From RFSX01 sp964495785 (GTDB lineage: Bacteria > Bacteroidota > Bacteroidia > Chitinophagales > Saprospiraceae): DNA of 64,000 bases. The stretch covers positions 1-64,000 of the forward strand of contig CAZBXL010000010.1 in NCBI GenBank assembly GCA_964495785.1. The letters are read 5' to 3'. Positions 46,284 to 54,667 of this stretch are shown here, one piece after another; position 1 is the first letter of the stretch, and every line of letters starts with the position of its first letter. Made by a program: the position numbers and the translations under genes. The notes under the pieces were generated by a model, which was given only the letters and a program-made list of their open reading frames with translations, made no database searches and was not told where the DNA came from.

Positions 46284-47522
46284 ATGAAAAGAAAAGCATT
46301 GTTTTCCATATGCGCTATAGTATTATTACTTAGCTCATGTGGTTCAGAAGAAAAAGGGCAGTTAATGGGAGTGCAGGACAGACCTGCTTGGAATGGAATC
46401 AATCCATTCGGAATGGTATACGTTCCATCTGGTACGCTCACAATAGGTCAAAGTGATCAAGATGTGTTTCAAACCTTCACACAAAGACCAAAAACAATAT
46501 CTATATCAGGATTCTTCATGGATGATACAGAAATCACCAATAACGAGTACCGTGAATACGTACATTGGGTCCGAGACTCTTTAGCACATGACATCATGGG
46601 TGATTATTATGAGGATGACTTCGGTAACGAAAGACTCGACTGGGAGCTTGAGTTAGACTACTCTATGGAAGAACTCGATGAGATGTATTATGAAGGCGAT
46701 ATGAAGATGTTTGATTCTGAGAGAAAAATGGATACAAGACTTTTCGAATACTCTTATAAATGGGTTGACTGGCAAAAAGCAGCTCATAACAAATCAGATA
46801 TTATAAGATCTAATCTTCTCAATGAAGAAACTGTCAATATCTATCCTGACACTTTAGTTTGGATCAGAGACTTTGCATATTCTTACAATGAGCCAATGAC
46901 AAGAAACTACTTCTGGCACCCAGCATTCGACGACTACCCTGTTGTAGGAGTTAACTGGAACCAAGCTAAGGCATTCTGTCACTGGAGATCTCACATGTGG
47001 AATTCATTCAAAGGAGAGGAAGAACCAAACACAGAAGAATTTAGACTTCCGTTTGAGTCAGAGTGGGAATGGGCTGCCAGAGGTGGAAGAGAAATTGCAC
47101 CTTACCCATGGGGAGGTTATTACATCAGAAATGCTAAAGGTTGTCTGCTAGCTAACTTTAAGCCTGGAAGAGGTAACTATCCTGAAGATGGCGGATACTA
47201 TACAGTTAAAGCTGACGCTTACTTCCCTAATGATTACGGCTTATACAACATGGCTGGTAATGTTGCTGAGTGGACAGAGACAGCGTACCACCCTGCTGCA
47301 TACCAACACGTACATGATCAGAATCCAGACATAAAATATGATGCTAAGGACGACGATCCAGAAGCTTACAAAAGAAAAGTTGTAAGAGGTGGGTCATGGA
47401 AAGATATATCTTACTATTGTCAAACAGGTACAAGAAACTTTGAATACCAAGATACGACTAAGTCATATGTTGGATTCAGATGTGCTTTGACATTCTTAGG
47501 TAGATCTCTTAATGACTTCTAA
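46284..47522 (+). CDS. gldK: Gliding motility / T9SS lipoprotein GldK (PorK)
   Basis: GldK is an outer-membrane lipoprotein that with GldN forms the periplasmic ring of the T9SS. It has 412 residues. The leader ends in a lipobox (VLLLSSC) followed by GSEEKGQL. The rest is a formylglycine-generating-enzyme/sulfatase-modifying fold: MVYVPSGTLTIGQSDQDV, MDDTEITNNEYREYVHWV, PVVGVNWNQAKAFCHWR, RLPFESEWEWAARGG, NMAGNVAEWTE and KVVRGGSWKD. The fold is structural here and is not expected to be catalytic. It opens the run gldK-gldL-gldL-gldM-gldN. Confidence 0.96.
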   Translation: MKRKALFSICAIVLLLSSCGSEEKGQLMGVQDRPAWNGINPFGMVYVPSGTLTIGQSDQDVFQTFTQRPKTISISGFFMDDTEITNNEYREYVHWVRDSLAHDIMGDYYEDDFGNERLDWELELDYSMEELDEMYYEGDMKMFDSERKMDTRLFEYSYKWVDWQKAAHNKSDIIRSNLLNEETVNIYPDTLVWIRDFAYSYNEPMTRNYFWHPAFDDYPVVGVNWNQAKAFCHWRSHMWNSFKGEEEPNTEEFRLPFESEWEWAARGGREIAPYPWGGYYIRNAKGCLLANFKPGRGNYPEDGGYYTVKADAYFPNDYGLYNMAGNVAEWTETAYHPAAYQHVHDQNPDIKYDAKDDDPEAYKRKVVRGGSWKDISYYCQTGTRNFEYQDTTKSYVGFRCALTFLGRSLNDF

Positions 47523-47600
47523 TCGAGACAATCCACTCTTCTATTAAGAACAATATTTATTCTATAATCAGTTAATTATCTAACTTATAAATTCTAACTA

Positions 47601-47777
47601 ATGAGTTTTATTAAATCAAAAGGTTTTAAGTATTTCAAAAATTTTGTGATCGGAGTAGGTGCCGCAGTAGTAATGATCGGTGCACTCGGAAAAATTAATA
47701 GTGCACCTTGGGGTGGACCAGCCATTACTGCAGGTCTATTGACAGAAGCATTCTTATTCTTCATGTTAGGAATATTA
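47601..47777 (+). CDS. Second GldL-like protein, N-terminal 59 residues before an assembly gap
   Basis: This fragment is paralogous to the complete gldL just downstream. Both start MSFIKSKGFKY and both have VGAAVVMIGAL and TEAFLFFMLGIL. It is not an assembly copy: bases differ in many places, and residues 30-43 are replaced (GKINSAPWGGPAIT instead of FKIMSWEYADIMLI). Glu49 in the second membrane helix, the residue tied to the proton-driven motor in Flavobacterium johnsoniae GldL, is kept. After a 10-N gap no frame resembles the GldL cytoplasmic domain before the next ATG at 47837, so either the C-terminal part is hidden in a mis-sized gap or this is a truncated copy. The last 33 bases before the gap match the downstream gene exactly, which could have broken the assembly. 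Confidence 0.75.
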
Positions 47778-47787
47778 NNNNNNNNNN
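47778..47787. other. Assembly gap of 10 N between the two gldL copies
   Basis: The gap follows a 33-base stretch identical in both gldL copies, a likely cause. Its real length is unknown; the missing cytoplasmic part of a GldL would be about 400 bases. Confidence 0.95.
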
Positions 47788-47836
47788 ACGTTTCGGAGAC
47801 GAGACATTTTTTACTAATCACTAAATGTACTAAGAA

Positions 47837-48421
47837 ATGAGTTTTATAAAATCAAAAGGATTTAAGTACTTAAAGAATTTTATTATTGGTGTAGGTGCCG
47901 CGGTCGTAATGATTGGAGCCTTGTTCAAAATTATGAGTTGGGAATACGCTGATATCATGTTGATCGCAGGATTATGTACTGAAGCATTCTTATTCTTCAT
48001 GTTAGGAATATTACCTCCAGAAAAAGATTACTACTGGGAAAAATTATATCCAGGTATAGAGTCTTATAACTCAAATGTAACTCCTCTTACTGCTGGAGAA
48101 CAAAAAGGCGCAATGAGACCTCTCGATGCTGCTTCTGTAGAAAATAATCTCGGTGGCATGTTGACTGAACTTCAGGATATGTCTAAGAGTTTAGGAAGTC
48201 TTAAAGCACTTCAAGAAGTAGACTTCTCTGAAACAAAAGGTCAATTAGAGTCAATGAATAATTTCTACTCACGTATGAATGAAGCGGTGTCTTCATTAAG
48301 TGAGACTGTAGAAGATACTAAAATATATAAGGAGCAAATAGCTTCATTAAACAGAAACCTTACTTCTCTTAACGGAGTATATGGTAACGTTCTTGGCGCC
48401 TTTAAGAAAGGTGTAGAGTAG
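47837..48421 (+). CDS. gldL: Gliding motility / T9SS inner-membrane motor protein GldL (PorL)
   Basis: This is the complete GldL, 194 residues. Two transmembrane helices at about 16-33 and 40-59 carry Glu49, needed for motor function in other species; a cytoplasmic helical domain follows (PPEKDYYWEKLYPGIESYN, then LTELQDMSKSLGSLKALQEV, ending GNVLGAFKKGVE). With GldM it forms the 5:2 proton-driven rotary motor that powers T9SS and gliding. It is followed after 49 bases by gldM. A second GldL-like sequence precedes it. Confidence 0.95.
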   Translation: MSFIKSKGFKYLKNFIIGVGAAVVMIGALFKIMSWEYADIMLIAGLCTEAFLFFMLGILPPEKDYYWEKLYPGIESYNSNVTPLTAGEQKGAMRPLDAASVENNLGGMLTELQDMSKSLGSLKALQEVDFSETKGQLESMNNFYSRMNEAVSSLSETVEDTKIYKEQIASLNRNLTSLNGVYGNVLGAFKKGVE

Positions 48422-48470
48422 GCATAGTTTTTTTTCAATTTATTCATTAACACATTAAAAACTATAATAA

Positions 48471-50075
48471 ATGTCTATTCCAAAGGAACCCCGACAACTG
48501 ATGATTAATATCATGTACTTGGTACTCACTGCCCTATTGGCATTGAACGTATCAGCAGAGGTATTTAATGCATTTAAAATGGTAGATAAAGGACTTGAAA
48601 AATCTAATAAAGCATTAGATGATTCAATGACTGCTCTTCCTGAAGCCATCAGAGATGGTGCCAAAACAAGACCTTCGTTAGCAACTTATGCGGAGAGAAT
48701 CGATCCAATCAAGCAAACTTCTGATGATTTAGTAAGTTTTCTCGAGAACATAAAAACGACTCTTATAGAAGACAAAGACCAGAATGGTGAGATAAGAGGT
48801 GGTTATATCGAAGATCCGGTTACTGGATTGCCTAAACTTAAGATGGAAAAAGATTACGCAGTTACAACTCGAATCTTAATAGATCCTCAAGATCCTACAG
48901 GCGGATTAGGTAATGAGATTAAAGCTAAATTAGAAAAGTATAGAAATGATATACTCAAGTTTGTAGATAAAGAAGATCAAGCTGGGTTCACTAAGAATAT
49001 TTCTGTACAAATAGATGAAGATACGTGGCAAGCAAAAGATAAGGCTAGTTGGGCTCATATGAATTTTGACCATATGCCATTACAAGCTGTATTACCTATC
49101 TTTTCAAAGTTCATCAATGATGTAAAATCAACTGAAGCATCTGCACTTAATTATCTTGCTACAAAAGTGGGAGCAGGTGGAGCTACAGTTGTATTAGAGA
49201 AATTTAGAGTTGTATCCGCTCCTGAGAAGTCATATGTCATTAAGGGTGATAAATACAAAACAGATATATTCTTAAGTGCTTCAACAGGAGATAACTCAGC
49301 AACTAAAATATCTTATTCTGTAAATGGTAAAAGCCTTCGTACAAATAAGGATGGAGTTGCAGTCTATGAAGCAACAGCATCAAGAAATGGTGAAAATAAG
49401 TTTACTGCAAAAGCTACTGTAACTGATCCAGTAACAGGTAAGACGACACCATACACAAAAGAATTTTCATACGAAGTAGGTGAAAGATCAATGACTGTAT
49501 CTGCGTCAAAAATGAATGTATTCTACATTGGTGTAGACAACCCAGTAGAAGTATCTGCTGCGGGTGTTAATTCATCAAGTATCAAAGTTAATATGACAGG
49601 TGGTGGCGGAACTATTAAGAAAGATCCTAAAGGTGGATATATTGTCAATGTAAAAACACCTACGAAAAAAGGTGAGTTTGCATATGTTACTGTATCAGCT
49701 GAAGGTCTTAATGATAAGAAGCCATTTAGAGTTAAGAGAATACCTGATCCAGTGCCGAAACTATCTAAGAGTAGAGGTGGATCAATGTCTTCAGGAGAGT
49801 TTAAGATTCAGCCGGGTGTATTCCCAGTGCTTGAAAACTTTGACTTTGATGCAAGATGTGAGATCAAAGGATACAGAGTCATAAGAGTACCTAAGAGACA
49901 AGACCCTCAGGTATCTGATAATCCAGGAGGAAAATACAATGCTAAGACTAAAGCTCTTATCGGTAAAGCTACAGCTTCTGACAAATACTTCTTCGAGAAC
50001 ATTCGTTGTAAGTGTCCAGGAGATAGTGGAGCAGGTTCAAGAGATTTAGGTGGTATGGTATTCAACATTAAATAA
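48471..50075 (+). CDS. gldM: Gliding motility / T9SS motor protein GldM (PorM)
   Basis: GldM spans the periplasm and couples the GldL motor to the GldK/N ring. The N-terminal helix MINIMYLVLTALLALNVSA is the single membrane segment. The long periplasmic part (to residue 534) contains successive beta domains: an early helical domain (NKALDDSMTALPEAIRDGA), then Ig-like units such as YVIKGDKYKTDIFLSAST and MNVFYIGVDNPVEVSAAGV. The 534 residues match the family. It lies between gldL and gldN with 49- and 26-base spacers, so one transcript is likely. Confidence 0.96.
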   Translation: MSIPKEPRQLMINIMYLVLTALLALNVSAEVFNAFKMVDKGLEKSNKALDDSMTALPEAIRDGAKTRPSLATYAERIDPIKQTSDDLVSFLENIKTTLIEDKDQNGEIRGGYIEDPVTGLPKLKMEKDYAVTTRILIDPQDPTGGLGNEIKAKLEKYRNDILKFVDKEDQAGFTKNISVQIDEDTWQAKDKASWAHMNFDHMPLQAVLPIFSKFINDVKSTEASALNYLATKVGAGGATVVLEKFRVVSAPEKSYVIKGDKYKTDIFLSASTGDNSATKISYSVNGKSLRTNKDGVAVYEATASRNGENKFTAKATVTDPVTGKTTPYTKEFSYEVGERSMTVSASKMNVFYIGVDNPVEVSAAGVNSSSIKVNMTGGGGTIKKDPKGGYIVNVKTPTKKGEFAYVTVSAEGLNDKKPFRVKRIPDPVPKLSKSRGGSMSSGEFKIQPGVFPVLENFDFDARCEIKGYRVIRVPKRQDPQVSDNPGGKYNAKTKALIGKATASDKYFFENIRCKCPGDSGAGSRDLGGMVFNIK

Positions 50076-50101
50076 ATTTTACACTTTATAATTTAAAGAT
50101 C

Positions 50102-50971
50102 ATGTTAAGAAAATTATTATTTCTCGCAATCTGTACAAGCATCTCAGTAGGCATGAATGCTCAAGATCAAGAGACTCAGATCATGACTGAATCAGGTACT
50201 CCATTAGAGGATTACTACGTAGATGGTGTCGTTAAGAGATCATTGATAGAGGAAGGTCCTATTTTAGAATTTGATCAACCACGAGAGTCTGATGTGGTAT
50301 GGGAGAGAAAGTTATGGAGAGTCATCGACGTGAGAGAAAAAAGAAACATGGCCTTTAGAAGTCCACTGAAGCCGTTCTTTACAATTCTAAAAGAAATGGC
50401 AGAAAATGGTGATATCGCTGTATTCGAAGATGAGTTTTTTAGAGAGCCATTGACTATAGATGACATAGACAAAAAACTTAACAGAGTAGATACAACTACT
50501 GTTTTTGATTATGATACGTATGAAGAAAAAGTTGAAGTTGTACGTTCATCTATCAATTGGGAAAATATCAAAAAATACAGACTGAAAGAAGTGTGGTATT
50601 TCGACAAGGAAACCTCAGTAATTAAGTCTCGTATATTAGGTATCTCCCCTATTCTTGATGAAGTAGATGCTGATACTGGAGAGCTAAAGTATTCATTGCC
50701 ATTATTCTGGATTTATTATCCTGAAGCTCGTGAGCATATGGCTAAATTCAGAGTAGAAAATGATGGTAACGATATATCTCCAATGTCTTGGTACGATTTA
50801 TTTGAGATGAGATTTTTTACGAGTTATATCATGAAAAGATCGAATACTCTTGACCTTAGAATCAAAGATAGATTCGATGGTTATGATAGAGCTGGCATTG
50901 ACATGTTAATGGAATCAGATAAAATCAAAGCAGAGTTATTCAACTTCGAACATGATCTGTGGGAATACTAA
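50102..50971 (+). CDS. gldN: Gliding motility / T9SS protein GldN (PorN)
   Basis: GldN is a periplasmic ring partner of GldK. Its 289 residues include a signal peptide (cleavage near MNA-QDQET). Landmarks of the family are visible: DVVWERKLWRVIDVREKRN, PLKPFFTILKEMAENGD, YRLKEVWYFDKETSVIKSR, ISPILDEVD and late SWYDLFEMRFFTSYIMKR. It is the last gene of the T9SS run and is followed by a strong hairpin terminator 25 bases after its stop. Confidence 0.96.
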   Translation: MLRKLLFLAICTSISVGMNAQDQETQIMTESGTPLEDYYVDGVVKRSLIEEGPILEFDQPRESDVVWERKLWRVIDVREKRNMAFRSPLKPFFTILKEMAENGDIAVFEDEFFREPLTIDDIDKKLNRVDTTTVFDYDTYEEKVEVVRSSINWENIKKYRLKEVWYFDKETSVIKSRILGISPILDEVDADTGELKYSLPLFWIYYPEAREHMAKFRVENDGNDISPMSWYDLFEMRFFTSYIMKRSNTLDLRIKDRFDGYDRAGIDMLMESDKIKAELFNFEHDLWEY

Positions 50972-50994
50972 TTCTCATGAGAATCTAAAATATA

Positions 50995-52248
50995 TCAAAC
51001 CCGGATCAAATTATTTTGATTCGGGTTTTTCTTTTCTATATACCAAATGATTAGAACAACTATGTACTCTATAGCAATGAGATACAGGTTCTGCTTAAAG
51101 TCCTCGTTCTGATATGTACTATAACTTAATAGAATGAAGAATGACCATACGAGCAACCAATACTTCTTGTAGAACACACTCAAACCAATAGGAACAATCA
51201 GGTACCAAGGATGAACAGTTGTGGTGCACAACAGGTAAGTCACGAAGGAAAAAATCATAACATTAATAATAGTCCCTCTATTACTCTCAGCCCTATAATG
51301 ATTGATAGCTTTAAACAAAATTATGATAAGAGCTGAAAATGATAATAAGGGCCCTATAATACTAATCTGATTATACCCTGTTATCAATTGGCCTACTTCC
51401 CTAAGTACATAGTATACACTTGCATTAAACTCAAACTTTCTAAAATATAAGTCTATACTATCAAGAAAGTGTGGAACATCTAAACCATAGAAAAATGGTA
51501 CAAAGAGTATCAATGAGATGACAACAAAAGAGAATATAAAACATAATAACCCTCTATGCTTTTTCTTATATAAGTGTAGCAAAATAACAGGCAAAAACAT
51601 TAATGGCAATAGTTTAGTAGCTACGCTTAATCCCAGAAAAAAACCTGCGCCAAGTGTCTTGTGAGATAGTAGATAGTATATACTTCCTAATAAGAAAAAT
51701 AGCATTACGCCTTCAAAGTGAACGTTAGCCATTATCTCTACTATCACGAGAGGATTAAGTGCATATATAAGCATCCTATGACGATCCATGTTAAGTAGAT
51801 CAAGAATCTTGATTAAGTAATAGAAGCACCCTATCTCAGACAAAAGCAAGACGATCTTCAATAGTATTGTAGAACTCGTTATTGAAAACGGACTGAATAT
51901 CGTAGAAACGTAAAAAATCAATTGGCTGATAGGGGGATAGATCGTAAAATAATCAGGTGAATTCATCGCAGAATATAGTCCCCCAATTTCATCTGACTTA
52001 ATAATTCCTTGGCCTATAATTTCTGAAGGAAGATACGAAAGTGGATGTATTCCTTGGTGCATTAAAATACCGTCCCAGAAGAATCTATAAATATCATTAG
52101 ACAAATTAGGAAAGGAAAAGACTAAACCAAAACGTGCTATGAATGCTACAAGCAAAATACTTACAAATGAAAAAGTAAACTTGGCATTATAGAACATCAA
52201 TAATCCATAAGCAGAAAATGCTATTGAGAAGCCTATGAGAATTTTCAC
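50995..52248 (-). CDS. Membrane glycosyltransferase (GT87/GT-C, polyprenol-sugar dependent type)
   Basis: This protein of at least 417 residues has about ten transmembrane helices and the N-terminal GT-C pattern NLSNDIYRFFWDGILMHQG, where the acidic loop residue is probably catalytic, then NSPDYFTIYPPISQ and a late TTVHPWYLIVPIGL. Such enzymes use polyprenyl-phosphate sugars in the periplasm. The coordinates use the GTG at 52248. The frame continues upstream for about 32 more codons, coding a convincing helix (QIFLFVFSVLFIGSIYYLGF) and loop, but has no ATG, GTG or TTG there, so the real start is unresolved and may overlap the preceding gene. It is the third gene of an operon of glycosyltransferases. 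Confidence 0.82.
   Translation of the reverse strand: MKILIGFSIAFSAYGLLMFYNAKFTFSFVSILLVAFIARFGLVFSFPNLSNDIYRFFWDGILMHQGIHPLSYLPSEIIGQGIIKSDEIGGLYSAMNSPDYFTIYPPISQLIFYVSTIFSPFSITSSTILLKIVLLLSEIGCFYYLIKILDLLNMDRHRMLIYALNPLVIVEIMANVHFEGVMLFFLLGSIYYLLSHKTLGAGFFLGLSVATKLLPLMFLPVILLHLYKKKHRGLLCFIFSFVVISLILFVPFFYGLDVPHFLDSIDLYFRKFEFNASVYYVLREVGQLITGYNQISIIGPLLSFSALIIILFKAINHYRAESNRGTIINVMIFSFVTYLLCTTTVHPWYLIVPIGLSVFYKKYWLLVWSFFILLSYSTYQNEDFKQNLYLIAIEYIVVLIIWYIEKKNPNQNNLIRV
50997..51030 (+). terminator. Strong terminator after gldN, overlapping the 3' end of the convergent GT gene
   Basis: A 14-bp stem (AAACCCGGATCAAA with TTTGATTCGGGTTT, one G-T pair), a four-base loop and a T-run. It ends the gldKLMN transcript. 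The same DNA encodes the last residues of the glycosyltransferase on the minus strand, whose stop is at 50995-50997. Confidence 0.88.
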
Positions 52249-52330
52249 AAACTCATCTTGCTCAACTCCAAAACCTAAATAATAAATACTGCCTATAAAA
52301 AGAACAGAAAAAACGAATAGAAAAATTTGC

Positions 52331-53830
52331 TTATGCCGCTGATTGATAGCTTAAGTGTTTAACTGAATAAAAGAAGATAGTACTATAACCTGCAAACAAA
52401 GATATATGAAATAAGAGCATGGAGATATTACCAGATGAAAGTCCAGCGATAATTGCCATTAAAAAATATATAGCTAAGAAGCCTTCTAATATTGTGACTG
52501 GTGAGATTTTTACACCTTGATACTTAGCTTTCTTAAATGAATCTTTTATACCAGTAATGTTAAACTTAGGTGTTCTTACGAATGAGGACTTCTTACCCAT
52601 ATAGCCAGCCAGTACTGCTATCGAGTTATGGAATGACAATCCCATAGACAATGATAAGAATACAGGAAATAAAATTATAAACTTGAATATTGATTTGACT
52701 TTAGACTGTCCCTTCCATGAGGCCTGGACATTAGCTACATAGTAAACTAAAATCACCATCAGCATAGAAACAAAAAAGAAGTTTAATAAATATACGTGTG
52801 ATGACAGAGGGTCAATGACATAAATCAAAGGAACACTAAACACGCCAATCATAAAGACAAATAAAAACACGGAGCTCCCTAATAGGTGCATACTTGCGTG
52901 TAATTTTTGCTTAGCTGATATAGGAGACTTCCATATTTTAGGTAATAATTTCTTAGCTGTCTCTGCACCACCTTTCATCCATCTATATTGCTGAGATTTC
53001 AATCCTATCATCTCTGCTGGCAGCTCTGCTGGCGAGGTGACTTCCTCTAAGTAGATAATCTGCCAACCCTTAAGCTGAGCTCTATAACTGAGGTCGAGAT
53101 CCTCTGTTAGGGTATCTGCTTCCCATCCTCCAGCATCAGCTATTGCCGCAGCTCTCCATACACCTGCTGTACCATTAAACTGTAACAGGTAATTACCAGA
53201 CTCTCTACCCTGCTGCTCAACGGTAAAGTGGACATTAAGCTGAAGCGCTTGCATCTGTGTGATAAGAGAATATCCTTGATTAATATGTCCCCACTTAGTC
53301 TGGACTACTGCGACTTTTTCGTTGTTAAAGTGTGGAATAGTATTTTTTAAGAAATCCTTATCCGGCAGGAAGTCAGCATCAAAAATGGCAATAAATTCCC
53401 CCTTGGCATCTAATGTGGCTTCCTTAAGTGCCCCGGCTTTGTAACCCTTGCGATCGGTTCTTTGGATGACCTTTATATCAAACCCTTTAGCCTGATACTC
53501 TTTAACTTTGGCTGTGGTTCTCTCAATGGTTTCGTCTGTACTATCATCGAGAACTTGTATCTCGAGCTTATCCTTAGGGTAATCTATGAGACAGATGTTG
53601 TCGATAAGTCTATCTACAACATAGTATTCATTGAATAGTGGTAACTGGATAGTGACTATAGGAATATGGCCATTAAGCTCTGGTTTATCTTTTGCAGTTT
53701 TTGACTCTCGTCTATGATGACTCAAGTAATGTATCAGAAGATGAAACTGAAACATACAATATACCGTGATGTACAATAAACAAATCACATAAGCTACTAA
53801 TACTATATTTCCTAATACCTCCAATATCAT
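52331..53830 (-). CDS. Family 2 processive-type glycosyltransferase (cellulose synthase-like)
   Basis: This protein of 499 residues (from the ATG at 53830) has two N-terminal helices, a cytosolic GT-A domain and about four C-terminal helices. The catalytic residues are visible: VLDDSTDETIER (first Asp pair), FDADFLPDKD (DxD), TLTEDLDLSYRA (base), and the QQYRWMKGG motif of the Q(Q/R)xRW type that marks inverting membrane GT2 enzymes. The nucleotide sugar and acceptor are unknown. A GTG at 53851 also opens the frame, but the ATG at 53830 shares ATGA with the stop of the upstream gene, a standard coupling arrangement. It lies second in the operon. Confidence 0.9.
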   Translation of the reverse strand: MILEVLGNIVLVAYVICLLYITVYCMFQFHLLIHYLSHHRRESKTAKDKPELNGHIPIVTIQLPLFNEYYVVDRLIDNICLIDYPKDKLEIQVLDDSTDETIERTTAKVKEYQAKGFDIKVIQRTDRKGYKAGALKEATLDAKGEFIAIFDADFLPDKDFLKNTIPHFNNEKVAVVQTKWGHINQGYSLITQMQALQLNVHFTVEQQGRESGNYLLQFNGTAGVWRAAAIADAGGWEADTLTEDLDLSYRAQLKGWQIIYLEEVTSPAELPAEMIGLKSQQYRWMKGGAETAKKLLPKIWKSPISAKQKLHASMHLLGSSVFLFVFMIGVFSVPLIYVIDPLSSHVYLLNFFFVSMLMVILVYYVANVQASWKGQSKVKSIFKFIILFPVFLSLSMGLSFHNSIAVLAGYMGKKSSFVRTPKFNITGIKDSFKKAKYQGVKISPVTILEGFLAIYFLMAIIAGLSSGNISMLLFHISLFAGYSTIFFYSVKHLSYQSAA

Positions 53831-54510
53831 AATAATTTGAAAATCGTCCACAATATCTTATGTCCAGCTAAGATAGTTCCTTTAATTGTACCAGAAACTT
53901 TTGACTGACCTATACGCTTTCTGTAGTTAACAGGTACCTCAATACATTTTAGCTTTAGTTTAGCAGCTTTGACCTGCATCTCTACCGTCCAACCGAAATC
54001 CTCGTCCTGCATATTGATTAATTTTAGCGCATCATATTTGATTGCTCTAAATGGTCCAAGATCGGTAAATTTATAATTATAAAAGAGCTTTATTAAACTC
54101 GTAGCGAGCCAATTACCAAAAATTTGTTGAGGTTGCATAGAACCTCTCTCAAGATGACCTAAAGCTCTAGAACCAATAACCATATCATAATTATCATTTA
54201 ATATAGGAGCTATTACTGAGACCATTTCTTCAGGATGATCAGAATAATCACCATCTAAAAACACAATAGTCTCCGGCTTAACATCTTTCTCCTCGATATA
54301 TCTAATACCTGCCAAGCAAGCACTCCCATAGCCCTTTTTCTTAGCCATCACTACAGTAGCTCCGTTAGATGCAGATACTTCAGCAGTTCTATCTGTACTA
54401 TTATTGTCACATACTATGATATCACGGACAATGTCTTTTGGGATATCATTAATGACACGAACAATCGACTTCTCTTCGTTATAAGCAGGTATGATGACGT
54501 CTATATTCAA
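53827..54510 (-). CDS. Family 2 glycosyltransferase (dolichol/undecaprenyl-phosphate sugar synthase type)
   Basis: This soluble or membrane-associated GT2 protein of 227 residues begins NIDVIIPAYNEEKSIVRVI, with DNNSTDRT, GYGSACLAGIRY, a DxD-like FLDGDYSDHPEE, GSRALGHLERG, a FTDLGPFRAI stretch and a C-terminal YRKRIGQSKVSG. This is the profile of enzymes that load a sugar from a nucleotide donor onto a polyprenyl phosphate. In this operon it could provide the lipid-linked sugar used by the GT-C enzyme downstream; that is inference. The start is TTG at 54510, with no in-frame ATG. Its stop overlaps the ATG of the next gene by four bases. Confidence 0.9.
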   Translation of the reverse strand: MNIDVIIPAYNEEKSIVRVINDIPKDIVRDIIVCDNNSTDRTAEVSASNGATVVMAKKKGYGSACLAGIRYIEEKDVKPETIVFLDGDYSDHPEEMVSVIAPILNDNYDMVIGSRALGHLERGSMQPQQIFGNWLATSLIKLFYNYKFTDLGPFRAIKYDALKLINMQDEDFGWTVEMQVKAAKLKLKCIEVPVNYRKRIGQSKVSGTIKGTILAGHKILWTIFKLL

Positions 54511-54667
54511 ACTAAGAGCTCAAAGGTCTATTTATCTTAAAATCAAAAAGTAAAAATACCTTATATATCCAGGCTATTATGACTATGTAAGACAATAAAT
54601 AGAATTTTAAATTAATTTTGATACGCTGTTCACTTTTACGGCTTTACAAATACATAAGAAGCACCAT

